Source of the DNA: an uncultured Veillonella sp.
GTDB taxonomy: Bacteria > Bacillota > Negativicutes > Veillonellales > Veillonellaceae
Assembly (NCBI RefSeq): GCF_905209685.1
Contig: NZ_CAJLUB010000003.1
Coordinates: 1-43,828, forward strand
Length of the DNA: 43,828 nucleotides
Direction of reading: 5' to 3'
The notes under the pieces are model-generated. The model saw only the letters and a program-made list of their open reading frames with translations, had not been told where the DNA came from and ran no database searches. How positions within the stretch are numbered: position 1 is the stretch's first letter; each line of letters begins with the position of its first letter. Positions 30,495 to 39,240 of the stretch are shown in pieces. The translations under genes were made by a program, and so were the position numbers.

Positions 30495-31592
30495 ATGACT
30501 GATAAAAAGAACCCTAAGTGGGTGCCACAGCTGTTGGCGTGGTATGATGTGCATAAACGGGAATTGCCGTGGCGCGATTGCGGAGACCCTTATAAGATTT
30601 GGGTATCTGAGGTGATGAGCCAGCAGACGCGCATTGAGGCGATGAAGCCCTATTATGATAACTGGATACGACTATTTCCAACCTTAGAGGATTTGGCAAA
30701 GGCCAGTGAAGATGAGGTTGTTCACGCTTGGCAAGGTCTTGGCTATTATAGCCGGGCTCGTAATTTGCGCCTTGGCGTGAAGGACGTCGTGGAAAACTAC
30801 GGTGGTATCGTGCCTCATGACCGCAAGACTATGGAGTCCTTGAAGGGCGTAGGTTCCTATACGGCTGGGGCTGTACTATCTATGGCGTACAACGAACCAG
30901 AGGTGGCTGTAGATGGCAATGTACTGCGCATTTATGCTCGTTTATATCGCATCTTTGATGATATTTTGAGTTCGAAAGGTAAGAAGGCCATAACTGCTAT
31001 TGTAGAGGAAACATTGCCTCACGATCGACCTGGTGACTTTAACCAAGCCTTAATGGACTTTGGGTCTGCCGTGTGCATTCCAAAAACTCCACGCTGTGGA
31101 GAATGTCCTATTGTAAACATGTGCGAAGCGTATCAACATAAGGATACTGACAAACTACCTGTACGCATAAAGAAAACGAAGGTAGTAGAGGTGCCTCTAT
31201 TTGTGGGAATTTTGCAATACGAAGGCCATTATCTATTGCACAAACGTCCTAACCGTGGACTATTACGGTCCATGTGGGAATTCCCATCTGTGGAAATGGT
31301 ATCTGCCTTTGACGAAGGGGAACAAGGTCTTGAGGCGTTAGTAAAGGGCCTAGGTTTTGAATTATCCTTGCAACCAGTATTAGTAAAAGAGATAACACAT
31401 ATTTTCTCTCATAGAAAATGGTTCATGAAAGCATTTCGCGGCGATTTAACGTACGTAGGAGATGCTAATAATATAACGATCGGAGATATCCAAAAGCAAT
31501 TGCCAAAGGACTGGATGCTCATCAAGCGCGATGAGTTCGCCGATTATGCTTGGGCAGGTCCTCATGGCAAATTGACGGAGATTGCAAAATAA
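30495..31592 (+). CDS. mutY: Adenine DNA glycosylase MutY
   Basis: 365 aa, full length. It removes adenine opposite 8-oxoguanine. Glu39 in SEVMSQQTR is the catalytic acid, the helix-hairpin-helix is SLKGVGSYTAGAV (~115-127), and the catalytic Asp is in AVDGNVLRIYARL (~141). The 4Fe-4S cluster is C-x6-C-x2-C-x5-C (CIPKTPRCGECPIVNMC, ~195-211). The C-terminal Nudix-like domain that reads 8-oxoG follows (YLLHKRPNRGLLRSMWEFP). TTGAGGT site before the ATG. Downstream of the MutT-like gene. Confidence 0.95.
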   Translation: MTDKKNPKWVPQLLAWYDVHKRELPWRDCGDPYKIWVSEVMSQQTRIEAMKPYYDNWIRLFPTLEDLAKASEDEVVHAWQGLGYYSRARNLRLGVKDVVENYGGIVPHDRKTMESLKGVGSYTAGAVLSMAYNEPEVAVDGNVLRIYARLYRIFDDILSSKGKKAITAIVEETLPHDRPGDFNQALMDFGSAVCIPKTPRCGECPIVNMCEAYQHKDTDKLPVRIKKTKVVEVPLFVGILQYEGHYLLHKRPNRGLLRSMWEFPSVEMVSAFDEGEQGLEALVKGLGFELSLQPVLVKEITHIFSHRKWFMKAFRGDLTYVGDANNITIGDIQKQLPKDWMLIKRDEFADYAWAGPHGKLTEIAK

Positions 31593-31608
31593 TTTGTAGG
31601 AGCAATGA

Positions 31609-32790
31609 ATGAGAATTCTATTTAATATCATTTTTTCTGCTATCCTCGTAATAGGATTGGTAGGATTTTGGGCTCTATTCCTCAACTTGTGGAAGCCTAA
31701 AAAGAAGTGGCCTGCCTGGGTGGGCTATATAATCATTATCGGTGCGTGGTTCGCTGCTATCCGATACTATATACTCAATCAAGTGGATCTATATGGAACG
31801 ATGTATTATCCGTTGATGAATATGTTCCGTACTGAAAGCTATGGTTTTCTCTTTGGCTTATTCTTGGCTATTCCTGTATTCATCGTTCTCAGCTTGTTAT
31901 ACTGGGCGGTTAATAAGATTTGTAGCAAAACGCCAGAGGAAAATAGAACAGGCCGTCGTGCTTTCTTTAGAACGGCAGCAACAGTGGTGCCGTTAGCAAC
32001 AATCGGTGGTTCTAGCTATGCAGCCTATGTAGGTCAACATGAGATTGAAGTCACTCATGAAAGCTTTGGCTATACGAATTTACCACCTGGCTTAAAGGAC
32101 TATAAAATCGTTCAACTCAGCGATATCCACGTTGGGCCAAGCATCGATCTAGATGATCTTGATGAAATTTTAAAGCTAGCCCTTGTAGAGAAGCCTAATC
32201 GCGTTGTCATCACTGGTGATTTAATCGATAAAATCGCTTGGTTACCACAAGTCTGTGAAAGACTGACAACCTTTGCAAAACAAATCCCAGACGGTGTCGA
32301 TTTCATCTTGGGCAATCATGAGTACCATCACGATGTGAATAAGGTACTAGACGAATTGAAACACAATACACCGATGAACATCCTTGTGAATAGCAATATT
32401 CAAATTATGGGTGGTAAGCAACCTGTATACATTGCTGGTGTTGCGTATGACAATGATCGGGAAAAAGAAAAACGTGAAGCTATGATCGATAAGGCTTTAT
32501 CTGGTATTCCGGACTATGCCTTTGTTATCTTACTAGCACATCACCCTGAATTCTTTGAAGAAGCCATAGAACGTAAAATTCCGTTGACCCTCTCTGGTCA
32601 TACTCACGGTGGTCAAATCGTATTTATGGGCATGCCGTTGGTACCAACAGGTACACCATATACAAAAGGTCGCTATGTAGAAGAACAAAGCGTGTGCTAC
32701 GTCAATAATGGCTCAGGACATTGGTTCCCAATCCGTATCAACTGCCCACGAGAAATTACAGTCATTACATTCTTTGACGGAGTAGCTTAG
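31609..32790 (+). CDS. Membrane-anchored metallophosphoesterase (YkuE/YaeI-like)
   Basis: 393 aa. Three to four N-terminal membrane helices (residues ~1-25, 35-55, 75-105) are followed by GRRAFFRTAA, a twin-arginine-like sequence before another hydrophobic stretch. The catalytic domain (~150-390) has IVQLSDIHVGP, VITGDLIDK, LGNHEYHHD, LLAHHPEFF and LSGHTHGGQIV, the full dinuclear metal set. It is likely active on the outer face of the membrane. Related YaeI hydrolyses UDP-diacylglucosamine-type or similar phosphoesters; substrate here not established. TAGGAGC site; starts 16 bases after mutY, so probably in its operon. Confidence 0.9.
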   Translation: MRILFNIIFSAILVIGLVGFWALFLNLWKPKKKWPAWVGYIIIIGAWFAAIRYYILNQVDLYGTMYYPLMNMFRTESYGFLFGLFLAIPVFIVLSLLYWAVNKICSKTPEENRTGRRAFFRTAATVVPLATIGGSSYAAYVGQHEIEVTHESFGYTNLPPGLKDYKIVQLSDIHVGPSIDLDDLDEILKLALVEKPNRVVITGDLIDKIAWLPQVCERLTTFAKQIPDGVDFILGNHEYHHDVNKVLDELKHNTPMNILVNSNIQIMGGKQPVYIAGVAYDNDREKEKREAMIDKALSGIPDYAFVILLAHHPEFFEEAIERKIPLTLSGHTHGGQIVFMGMPLVPTGTPYTKGRYVEEQSVCYVNNGSGHWFPIRINCPREITVITFFDGVA

Positions 32791-32828
32791 AAATAAAGGT
32801 GAGCTCCTTAGAATAAAAGTGAGCTCAT
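32787..32828 (+). repeat. Two near-identical 21-base tandem repeats
   Basis: TTAGAAATAAAGGTGAGCTC and TTAGAATAAAAGTGAGCTC follow one another, starting at the stop codon of the metallophosphoesterase gene. Minor duplication with no evident function. Confidence 0.7.
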
Positions 32829-32843
32829 TATAGGGATACAATC

Positions 32844-33146
32844 ATGTATAATACATCCTTTATCCATAAAATCTTTATATGTATTATTGTGCTTATGCTA
32901 TTTGATATCTCTCTCATCTACGATATGACAGCGGACATATATAAGGGATATCTTAAAATAGCAATACTAGTGGCAATTGGATGCCATTTAGATATATATC
33001 TGGAACTTAGCAAACAAGAAGAACTGATAATACAGGCATTCAAGAATAATACATTTAACGAGACCTATGAACTGCTAAGTACGAAACAGATGGTTTTTAT
33101 CATATCTTTGGTCTTGGTAATGACTATAAAACTTGTGAGATATTAG
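32844..33146 (+). CDS. Small membrane protein, paralogue 1
   Basis: 100 aa with hydrophobic segments at residues ~8-28, ~38-53 and ~80-97, a few charged residues between, and a QAFKNNTFNETYELL connecting helix. It aligns by eye along its whole length with the 100-aa protein at 33301-33600 (IIQAFKNN / LIQAFKKN). No known family. Weak ribosome-binding site (TAGGGATAC). Ends in a strong terminator. Confidence 0.65.
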   Translation: MYNTSFIHKIFICIIVLMLFDISLIYDMTADIYKGYLKIAILVAIGCHLDIYLELSKQEELIIQAFKNNTFNETYELLSTKQMVFIISLVLVMTIKLVRY

Positions 33147-33165
33147 AAAATCATAGGTTACAAAC

Positions 33166-33205
33166 AAAAAGAGGTATTGTATATGAAAATACAATACCTC
33201 TTTTT
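33166..33205. terminator. Terminator between the two paralogues
   Basis: AAAAAGAGGTATTGTAT and ATACAATACCTCTTTTT form a 17-bp perfect stem with a short loop and T run. Confidence 0.9.
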
Positions 33206-33300
33206 ATTATATGAACTTATATAATAATTGTGATATATTAGAGTTAAAATTTTTAGTTGTGTTGATTAATAGAGTAGAGTTAATTTGTAGGTGTAGATTA

Positions 33301-33600
33301 ATGTATAGTAAATTTTTTATCTACAGAGTTATTATATGTACCATTCCAATTATTCTTATGGACATAGCTCTTATTAGCGCAATGATAACTGGTGGATACG
33401 AAGGAAATCTAAAAGCAACAATACTAGCGGTGATAGTATTCCATATAATTTTGTATATATTAAGTCGTAAACAAGTAAAGCTATTAATACAAGCATTTAA
33501 GAAAAATGGAGTTAAGGAGATTAATAATCTATTCAATATGAAATATGTTTTTCTGATCGTATTTTTTATGATATTAATAGCTTTAAAACTTATGAGGTAA
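33301..33600 (+). CDS. Small membrane protein, paralogue 2
   Basis: 99 aa from the ATG at 33301, chosen because the alignment with paralogue 1 begins there (MYSKFFIYRVIIC versus MYNTSFIHKIFIC). The in-frame ATG at 33211 lies on the terminator flank. It has the same three hydrophobic segments and the middle LLIQAFKKNGVKEINNLF. Ribosome-binding site weak (TAGGTG). Very AT-rich. The next gene starts 6 bases on, so they form a unit. Function unknown. Confidence 0.6.
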   Translation: MYSKFFIYRVIICTIPIILMDIALISAMITGGYEGNLKATILAVIVFHIILYILSRKQVKLLIQAFKKNGVKEINNLFNMKYVFLIVFFMILIALKLMR

Positions 33601-33606
33601 GATATC

Positions 33607-34047
33607 ATGAATAACATAAGGATTCCAATATATAAAATATTAGCCATATGTTTTTTAGTGGGACTTAGTATAATTTATTTAAATTTTTATGGGATACATA
33701 CCGAACTAGTAGATTCTTATAGTTTAGGTCGTTATCGAATTGTGTTTGGTGGAATGCTAGAGGATAGCACATATAAAACTAGATTGGAATTTTCTAAAAT
33801 TTCTCATAAGGTTGTATTTCCATATTTATATGTAAAAGGGGAATCGGGTTATACTAGGGTTTTATTAACACCAATAGGTACAGATATTTTAAAGATACCC
33901 AATTACTCATTTTATGATACTGATAGTATAATAGAGGATACTGATAGCATTAATAATTTAAAGCGTATTTATGGTAAATCTATATCTATAAAAGATGATC
34001 TGAACCAAATTAGTGAAGAGGATAGAAATATATTCAAATCATTATAA
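33607..34047 (+). CDS. Membrane-anchored small protein of unknown function
   Basis: 146 aa. One N-terminal membrane helix (ILAICFLVGLSIIYLNFYG, residues ~11-29) is followed by an ~115-residue extracytoplasmic beta-rich domain (YRIVFGGMLEDSTYKTRLEF; YLYVKGESGYTRVLL) and an acidic tail. No recognised family. Composition is AT-richer than the surrounding core genes. Probably co-transcribed with paralogue 2. Confidence 0.6.
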   Translation: MNNIRIPIYKILAICFLVGLSIIYLNFYGIHTELVDSYSLGRYRIVFGGMLEDSTYKTRLEFSKISHKVVFPYLYVKGESGYTRVLLTPIGTDILKIPNYSFYDTDSIIEDTDSINNLKRIYGKSISIKDDLNQISEEDRNIFKSL

Positions 34048-34176
34048 TGAATGCGGGTAGTATAAGGTGTCTTTTTTATTAGAATATATTTTATGCTTAA
34101 AATGATGCTTTTAAAGGTGCATTATTATAGAATTTCATTAGTTTAAATTAAATATTGCTATAAGATATATAAAACA

Positions 34177-34245
34177 AAAAGGACGTAATAGTCTATTCTT
34201 CAGTAATAAGTATTATTGAAGATTTCAAGACTATTACGTCCTTTT
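34177..34245. terminator. Long bidirectional terminator
   Basis: AAAAGGACGTAATAGTCT (34177-34194) pairs with AGACTATTACGTCCTTTT (34228-34245). A second inner stem TTCAGTAATA / TATTATTGAA stacks inside. It separates the small-protein unit (+) from fumC (-). Confidence 0.85.
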
Positions 34246-34307
34246 ATTTTCCGTTCATTTGAGGTATGAGAGGATGTTATAGATATATCATAGAGATGAG
34301 AGAGAGT

Positions 34308-35663
34308 TTATTTCATGCGAACTGCTTCACCGAATTCGTCTTCAGTCATGAGTTTTTCTTCCAAGATGATTTCTTTAATAGAGCAACCGCGTTTGTACGC
34401 TTCTTTTACAACCTTAGCACTCTTGTCGTAGCCGATGTATGGTGTTAAGGATGTAGCGATCATAAGGGATTGTTCTACAAAGAAGTTGAGTTTTTCAGGT
34501 ACGAATTCGACACCGTCGATGCAGTGTGTTGTGAAAGAATTCATTGCATCTGCGAGGAGGCGACAGCTTTCAACAAAGTCATAGATCATGATAGGCATGT
34601 ACACGTTCAATTGGAATGCACCGCTGCCTGCACAGATGGTCATAGTCGTATTGTGACCGAATACTTGGGCGCATACCATGGTCAAGGCTTCGCATTGAGT
34701 AGGATTTACCTTGCCTGGCATGATGGAGGAGCCCGGTTCGTTTTCAGGTAGATGCCATTCGCCGTAACCGCAACGAGGGCCAGAGCCTAAGAAGCGAACG
34801 TCGTTAGCGATTTTGAATAGTGTTGTAGCCAATGTGTTAAGTGCACCGTGAGCCATCATGAACGCATCTTTAAGAGCGAGCCCTTGGAATTTGTTGTTCT
34901 TCACGCGGAATGGAGCACCTGTTACCTCTGGCAATACAGTTTCCATAACGTCTAGATAGCCTTTAGGCGTGTTTACGCCTGTGCCGACCGCAGTGCCGCC
35001 AAGGGCTACGTCGAGCAGGTAGTCAGCGTTTTGAAGGAGCATAGTTTTTGCAGTTTTTAAGCCGTCCACAAAGGCGCTAATTTCTTGGTCTACCATGATG
35101 AAAGTAGCATCTTGTAAATGCGTACGACCAACTTTTTGCAAGCCTTTACCTTTTTCTTGCAATTTTTCAAAGGATTGGATAAGGCCGTCCAATGCAGGGA
35201 TTACGCGTTTTGTAATTTCAAAGTACGCACAGATATGCATTGCTGTAGGGAATGTATCGTTTGTACTTTGGCCGCGGTTTACATCGTCGTTAGGATGAAG
35301 CGGGTTGCTTTCATCTAACTGTTTAGCCCGGTGAGCGATTACCTCGTTCACATTCATGTTAGTTTGTGTGCCAGAACCTGTTTGGAATACAGTTAATGGG
35401 AATTCATCATCCCATTTGCCGTCTACGATCTCATCTACTACTTGAGAGATGAGTTTCGCTTTTTCCTCAGTTACTGCGCCACATTTTGCATTGGTTAAAG
35501 CACATGCTTTTTTTACAAGCGCAAGCGCTTTGATTTGTTCAATAGGGATGCGGTGGTCACCAATCTTAAAGTTATTGAACGAGCGTTGCGTTTGAGGTCC
35601 GTAAATTCGTCTAGCGTCGACTTCGACTGGTCCCATTGAATCATATTCAATTCTTGTTTCCAT
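34308..35663 (-). CDS. fumC: Class II fumarate hydratase
   Basis: 451 aa from the ATG at 35663 (AAGGAGG 11 bases upstream); a start nine codons earlier is less well placed. It interconverts fumarate and malate as an oxygen-stable homotetramer. Signatures: FQTGSGTQTNMNVNEV (~95-110), DDVNRGQSTNDTFPTAM (~130), GRTHLQDATF (catalytic His), GTAVGTGVNTP, and the mobile loop GSSIMPGKVNPTQCEA (~310). VNPTQCEA and the GSGTQTNMN context favour FumC over aspartase. In a lactate fermenter it would serve the malate-fumarate-succinate branch. Monocistronic. Confidence 0.9.
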   Translation of the reverse strand: METRIEYDSMGPVEVDARRIYGPQTQRSFNNFKIGDHRIPIEQIKALALVKKACALTNAKCGAVTEEKAKLISQVVDEIVDGKWDDEFPLTVFQTGSGTQTNMNVNEVIAHRAKQLDESNPLHPNDDVNRGQSTNDTFPTAMHICAYFEITKRVIPALDGLIQSFEKLQEKGKGLQKVGRTHLQDATFIMVDQEISAFVDGLKTAKTMLLQNADYLLDVALGGTAVGTGVNTPKGYLDVMETVLPEVTGAPFRVKNNKFQGLALKDAFMMAHGALNTLATTLFKIANDVRFLGSGPRCGYGEWHLPENEPGSSIMPGKVNPTQCEALTMVCAQVFGHNTTMTICAGSGAFQLNVYMPIMIYDFVESCRLLADAMNSFTTHCIDGVEFVPEKLNFFVEQSLMIATSLTPYIGYDKSAKVVKEAYKRGCSIKEIILEEKLMTEDEFGEAVRMK

Positions 35664-35773
35664 AATGTTTACAACCTCCTTAAAAGACATGCCGACCTTA
35701 TCGCCGGTAATTTAATTATATAAAATCCTGTATATTTGTACAGAATAAAAGATAATGATTTCTATTTTCATAT

Positions 35774-35814
35774 AAAAGAGAGGTGTATATGCGATTTGTG
35801 CATATACATCTTTT
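35774..35814. repeat. Hairpin upstream of fumC
   Basis: GGTGTATATGC (35782-35792) pairs with GCATATACATC (35800-35810), with one G-U pair, followed by TTTTCCC. It could terminate transcription entering from the right or be a site in the fumC leader. Confidence 0.5.
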
Positions 35815-35824
35815 CCCTTCTCCC

Positions 35825-36029
35825 AATATATATGCGATGATTTATATTTAATCTGTATACATGTTTCATAGAAGATTGATTTGAGAGGGAAAAGGCGACA
35901 GTCCAAAAACGACTTAGCGGCCCCGCGTAGCGGGGTAGGTGGCTTTGGAGGCTTTTGGACTGTTGCCTTTTTCTACATAGTTAATGGTCTAATGAAACAT
36001 GTATACATTATAAATATCGCATATATATT
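35825..36029. repeat. ~205-base element with ~40-base inverted ends
   Basis: The left end (AATATATATGCGAT at 35825-35838; GTATACATGTTTCAT at 35855-35869) is repeated inverted at the right end (ATGAAACATGTATAC at 35992-36006; ATCGCATATATATT at 36016-36029). The core has its own hairpin. The whole element folds back on itself, like a small miniature inverted-repeat element, in the 450-base gap between fumC and the OPT gene. Confidence 0.65.
35890..35972. terminator. Stem with inner GC hairpin, terminator-like
   Basis: AAAAGGCGACAGTCCAAAA pairs with TTTTGGACTGTTGCCTTTTT. The loop holds a GGCCCCGCGTAGCGGGG hairpin. A and T runs on both flanks allow termination in either direction. Confidence 0.7.
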
Positions 36030-36111
36030 GAAATCAGCGCTTTAACACGATAAAATGGAAGTAGCTTATTATATGTTGTAAGCTCTAGTTTCACAGAGGA
36101 GGTAAGTACTT

Positions 36112-38193
36112 ATGAAACATGACTTTATGAGCCATGACCTTCATCTGCCGGAACTGACACTACGTGGGATGCTACTTGGTGCATTGATTACTGTAATTTT
36201 TACAGCATCTAACGTATATCTCGGTTTGAAGGTTGGTTTGACATTCTCGTCATCCATTCCGGCAGCCATTATTTCAATGGCAATTTTACGTTTCTTCAAG
36301 GATTCTAACGTTCTTGAAAACAACATGGTACAAACACAGGCTTCTGCAGCCGGTACTTTGTCCGCAATTATCTTTATCTTGCCAGGTCTATTAATGCTTG
36401 GTTATTGGAATGGCTTCCCATTCTGGCAAACATTCTTGCTCTGCGCATGCGGTGGTTCCCTTGGTGTGTTATTCACTATCCCATTGCGTCGTGCCATGGT
36501 AGTAAATAGTGATCTACCATATCCAGAAGGCCGTGCAGCAGCAGAAATCTTGAAGGTTGGTTCCCATAATGGTGGCCAAGGTCCTCAATCTAGCTCCGGT
36601 ATGGGAGATATCGTATCCGGTGGTCTTGTAGCTGGTATTATCAGTCTTTGTGCCAATGGCTTCAAAGTGCTTGGCGACAGCATGAGCTTCTGGCTTCCTG
36701 TAGGTAGCAAAGGTATTACTCAAATTCCATTAGGCTTCTCTACAGCATTGTTAGGTGCTGGTTATCTTATCGGTATCGCTTCTGGTATCGCTATCCTAGT
36801 TGGTGTACTCATCGCTTGGGCTGGCTTCGTACCTTACTTGACTAACATGCTTGCTCCAGATGGTGGTGCTACAGCTAAATTTGCAATGGCTGTTTGGAAA
36901 TCTAAAGTTCGTTTCATCGGTGCAGGTGCTATCGGTATCGCAGCGATTTGGACTTTGATTACATTGATCAAACCTATCATCGAAGGTATGAAAATTTCTG
37001 TTAAATCCATGAACAGCAGTTCCTCTGAACGTGCGTTGCATCGTATGGATACAGATATGAGCACAAAATCTGTTATCATCGTGTTCGGTATCATTCTTTT
37101 AGGCTTAGTTCTTACATTCTGGGACTTCGTATCTGCAGTACCTATTAGCGCAGGCTTAATGTGGACACTTGTTATCGTAGGTGTTCTTGTAGCATTGCTA
37201 ATCGGCTTCTTCGTAGCTGCTGCATGTGGTTACATGGCAGGCCTTATCGGTACATCTGCATCTCCAATCTCTGGTATTGGTATCTTAGCGACTATTATTT
37301 CTTCCTTAGTGGTGTACTTCATCGCTTCTGAAAATAACTTGTTCGCTACAGAAGCAGGCGTACAATTCGCTACAGCTATGGCTATCTTCATGACATCCGT
37401 AGTTATTGCTATTGCATCTATTTCTAATGATAACTTGCAAGACTTGAAAACAGGTCAACTCGTTGGTGCTACACCTTGGCGTCAACAAATTGCGTTGTTA
37501 CTTGGCTCTGTAGCTGGTGCAGTTGCAATTGCTCCTGTTCTTAACTTGCTTTACCAAGCATATGGCTTTACAGGTGCGTTACCACGTGCTGAAATGGATC
37601 CTAATGCTGCATTATCCGCACCACAAGCAACTTTGATGACTACAATTGCTCAAGGTATCTTCAGCTCCAGCATGGATTGGAACTACATCTTGATCGGCGT
37701 TGGTGTTGGCGTAGTAGCAATCATCGTTAACTTGATTCTTAAGAGCACAACAGCTTCTTTAACATTGCCTCCATTGGCAGTTGGTATGGGTATTTACTTA
37801 CCTCCAACATTGGAAGTACCTCTTATCTTAGGTTCTTTCATTAGCTACTTTGTAGGCCGTTACCTAGTAGCTCGTGCTAAAATGCGTGCTGGCGAACTCG
37901 CTGAGTACGATGTTGAACAATCTAACCGCCGTGGCGTTCTCTTCGCTTCTGGTTTGATTGTTGGTGAAAGCTTGATTGGTGTAATCATAGCTGTTATTAT
38001 TGTATTGTCCGTTACAACTGGTGGTGGTGAATCTCCACTTGAATTAGTAGGCCCTGATTTTGAAAGCACAGCACAATGGTTAGGATTGCTTGCATTCATC
38101 TTCTCTGGTTTATACCTTGTTCGTCGTGTTGTAACTCACAAATTCAATAAAGAAGAAGCTTTAGCAATGAAAGCTGAGCAAGAACAACAATAA
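36112..38193 (+). CDS. OPT-family oligopeptide transporter
   Basis: 693 aa, ~14-16 membrane helices. The N-terminus (LTLRGMLLGALITVIFTASN, VYLGLKVGLTFSSSIPAAII) is the OPT signature. DLPYPEGRAAAEIL (~142-155) and SASPISGIGILA (~385) are further conserved stretches of the prokaryotic OPT branch. It imports peptides or related chelates using the proton gradient; exact substrate unknown. GGAGGTAAGTAC site before the ATG. The DUF3298 gene begins 11 bases after its stop, so the two are an operon. Confidence 0.93.
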   Translation: MKHDFMSHDLHLPELTLRGMLLGALITVIFTASNVYLGLKVGLTFSSSIPAAIISMAILRFFKDSNVLENNMVQTQASAAGTLSAIIFILPGLLMLGYWNGFPFWQTFLLCACGGSLGVLFTIPLRRAMVVNSDLPYPEGRAAAEILKVGSHNGGQGPQSSSGMGDIVSGGLVAGIISLCANGFKVLGDSMSFWLPVGSKGITQIPLGFSTALLGAGYLIGIASGIAILVGVLIAWAGFVPYLTNMLAPDGGATAKFAMAVWKSKVRFIGAGAIGIAAIWTLITLIKPIIEGMKISVKSMNSSSSERALHRMDTDMSTKSVIIVFGIILLGLVLTFWDFVSAVPISAGLMWTLVIVGVLVALLIGFFVAAACGYMAGLIGTSASPISGIGILATIISSLVVYFIASENNLFATEAGVQFATAMAIFMTSVVIAIASISNDNLQDLKTGQLVGATPWRQQIALLLGSVAGAVAIAPVLNLLYQAYGFTGALPRAEMDPNAALSAPQATLMTTIAQGIFSSSMDWNYILIGVGVGVVAIIVNLILKSTTASLTLPPLAVGMGIYLPPTLEVPLILGSFISYFVGRYLVARAKMRAGELAEYDVEQSNRRGVLFASGLIVGESLIGVIIAVIIVLSVTTGGGESPLELVGPDFESTAQWLGLLAFIFSGLYLVRRVVTHKFNKEEALAMKAEQEQQ

Positions 38194-38204
38194 GAGGTTA
38201 AACA

Positions 38205-39047
38205 ATGAAATTAAAACAGTCTGTACTCATCATGATGGCTGCTGCATTGCCAGTAGTATCTTTCGCAGCAAGCGAAATTCCTGTAACTAAAGACACTGCA
38301 ACAGTGCAAACAGTTCAAGCTGATACGAATAAAGTAAATCGCAACGATTTAACATACCGTATCTCTAGTACTGCTACACCGGAGCAAAACCGTGCGTTGC
38401 GCTCTGTAGCATCTAAGGTTGATCGCAATGCAGTTGAAGTAGTAGCACCTAATGCGGACCGCTATATGGACCGCAAAGAGGTGGCTGTATCTCCAGTGGA
38501 ATCCACAACAGATCATCTTGATCTAGTGTTCCCAACAGTTAAATCTGTTAGCCCAATTGTAGAAAAAGCAATCAATAATACTATCAAAAAATACGTTGCT
38601 AAAGTACAAAATGACGTAGAAAAAATGAATGCCAAAGAATCTGATAAAACAAATGTAGTTATGTACTACGATGTTAAAACAGACAAAAATGGTATTTTCA
38701 GTGTATTGATCCATACGTACACAATGCGTGATCGTGATGCTAATGGCGTCAACTATGTAAAAGGCTTCACATTCAACACTACAACAGGTCGTCAATTATC
38801 CTTGTACGATCTTGGTGGTCTTAACAAAAAAGAATTAGTGAATGCTATCGACAATAATCAAGATGTGAAAAATCAATTGGGCGGCGAAGTAAATATCGAC
38901 AAAATGCCTACTGAATTCTACACAACTGATGATTATTCCGTTGTAATGGTTTTACAACAAGACGTGGATACAATCCACAGTGCAGGTACCGTATATGTAC
39001 CAGTTGGTAACTTACGTGACCGCCAAAATGATGTAACAAAAAAATAA
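38205..39047 (+). CDS. Secreted DUF3298 (RsiV-like) protein
   Basis: 280 aa. A signal peptide (MKLKQSVLIMMAAALPVVSF, then AA) is followed by a ~75-residue linker and, from ~105, a domain with LDLVFPTVKSVSPIVEKAIN, a Y-Y-D-V-K-T-D strand pair, FTFNTTTGRQLSLYDLGG and FYTTDDYSVVMVLQQ, ending AGTVYVPVGNL. The G-x-x-F-x-x-x-T-G-x-x-L-x-L-x-D-L pattern is the DUF3298/RsiV C-terminal fold, which in RsiV binds lysozyme. Periplasmic. Its operon with the OPT transporter may indicate a link to peptide or muropeptide handling; that is inference. AGAGGT site. Confidence 0.82.
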   Translation: MKLKQSVLIMMAAALPVVSFAASEIPVTKDTATVQTVQADTNKVNRNDLTYRISSTATPEQNRALRSVASKVDRNAVEVVAPNADRYMDRKEVAVSPVESTTDHLDLVFPTVKSVSPIVEKAINNTIKKYVAKVQNDVEKMNAKESDKTNVVMYYDVKTDKNGIFSVLIHTYTMRDRDANGVNYVKGFTFNTTTGRQLSLYDLGGLNKKELVNAIDNNQDVKNQLGGEVNIDKMPTEFYTTDDYSVVMVLQQDVDTIHSAGTVYVPVGNLRDRQNDVTKK

Positions 39048-39100
39048 TCGAACTGTGTGAATTCGATTATGTGTGTATAGTAACAGCTGTTTAATTGTGA

Positions 39101-39135
39101 GAAGAACCGCTCCTTCGGGGGCGGTTCTTCTTTTG
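39101..39135 (+). terminator. Terminator of the OPT operon
   Basis: GAAGAACCGCTCC and GGGGGCGGTTCTTC pair around TTC, followed by TTTT. Confidence 0.85.
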
Positions 39136-39194
39136 TATTATAGCAATTAAAATATAAAGGGAGATTACTATTTAGCTTTGAATGAGGGTAAAAC

Positions 39195-39222
39195 AAAAAG
39201 CCGTGTAGTTACACGGCTTTTT
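39195..39222 (-). terminator. Terminator of the 460-aa SLH gene
   Basis: AAAAAGCCGTGTAG and its complement CTACACGGCTTTTT-type arm (TTACACGGCTTTTT) form a stem with short loop just downstream of the minus-strand gene, with T runs on both strands. Confidence 0.85.
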
Positions 39223-39240
39223 ATCGTTGAGATTATTTAA

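Noticed and set aside
34470..34751. 93-residue + frame opposite fumC
   Set aside because: Shadow of the conserved fumarase coding sequence.
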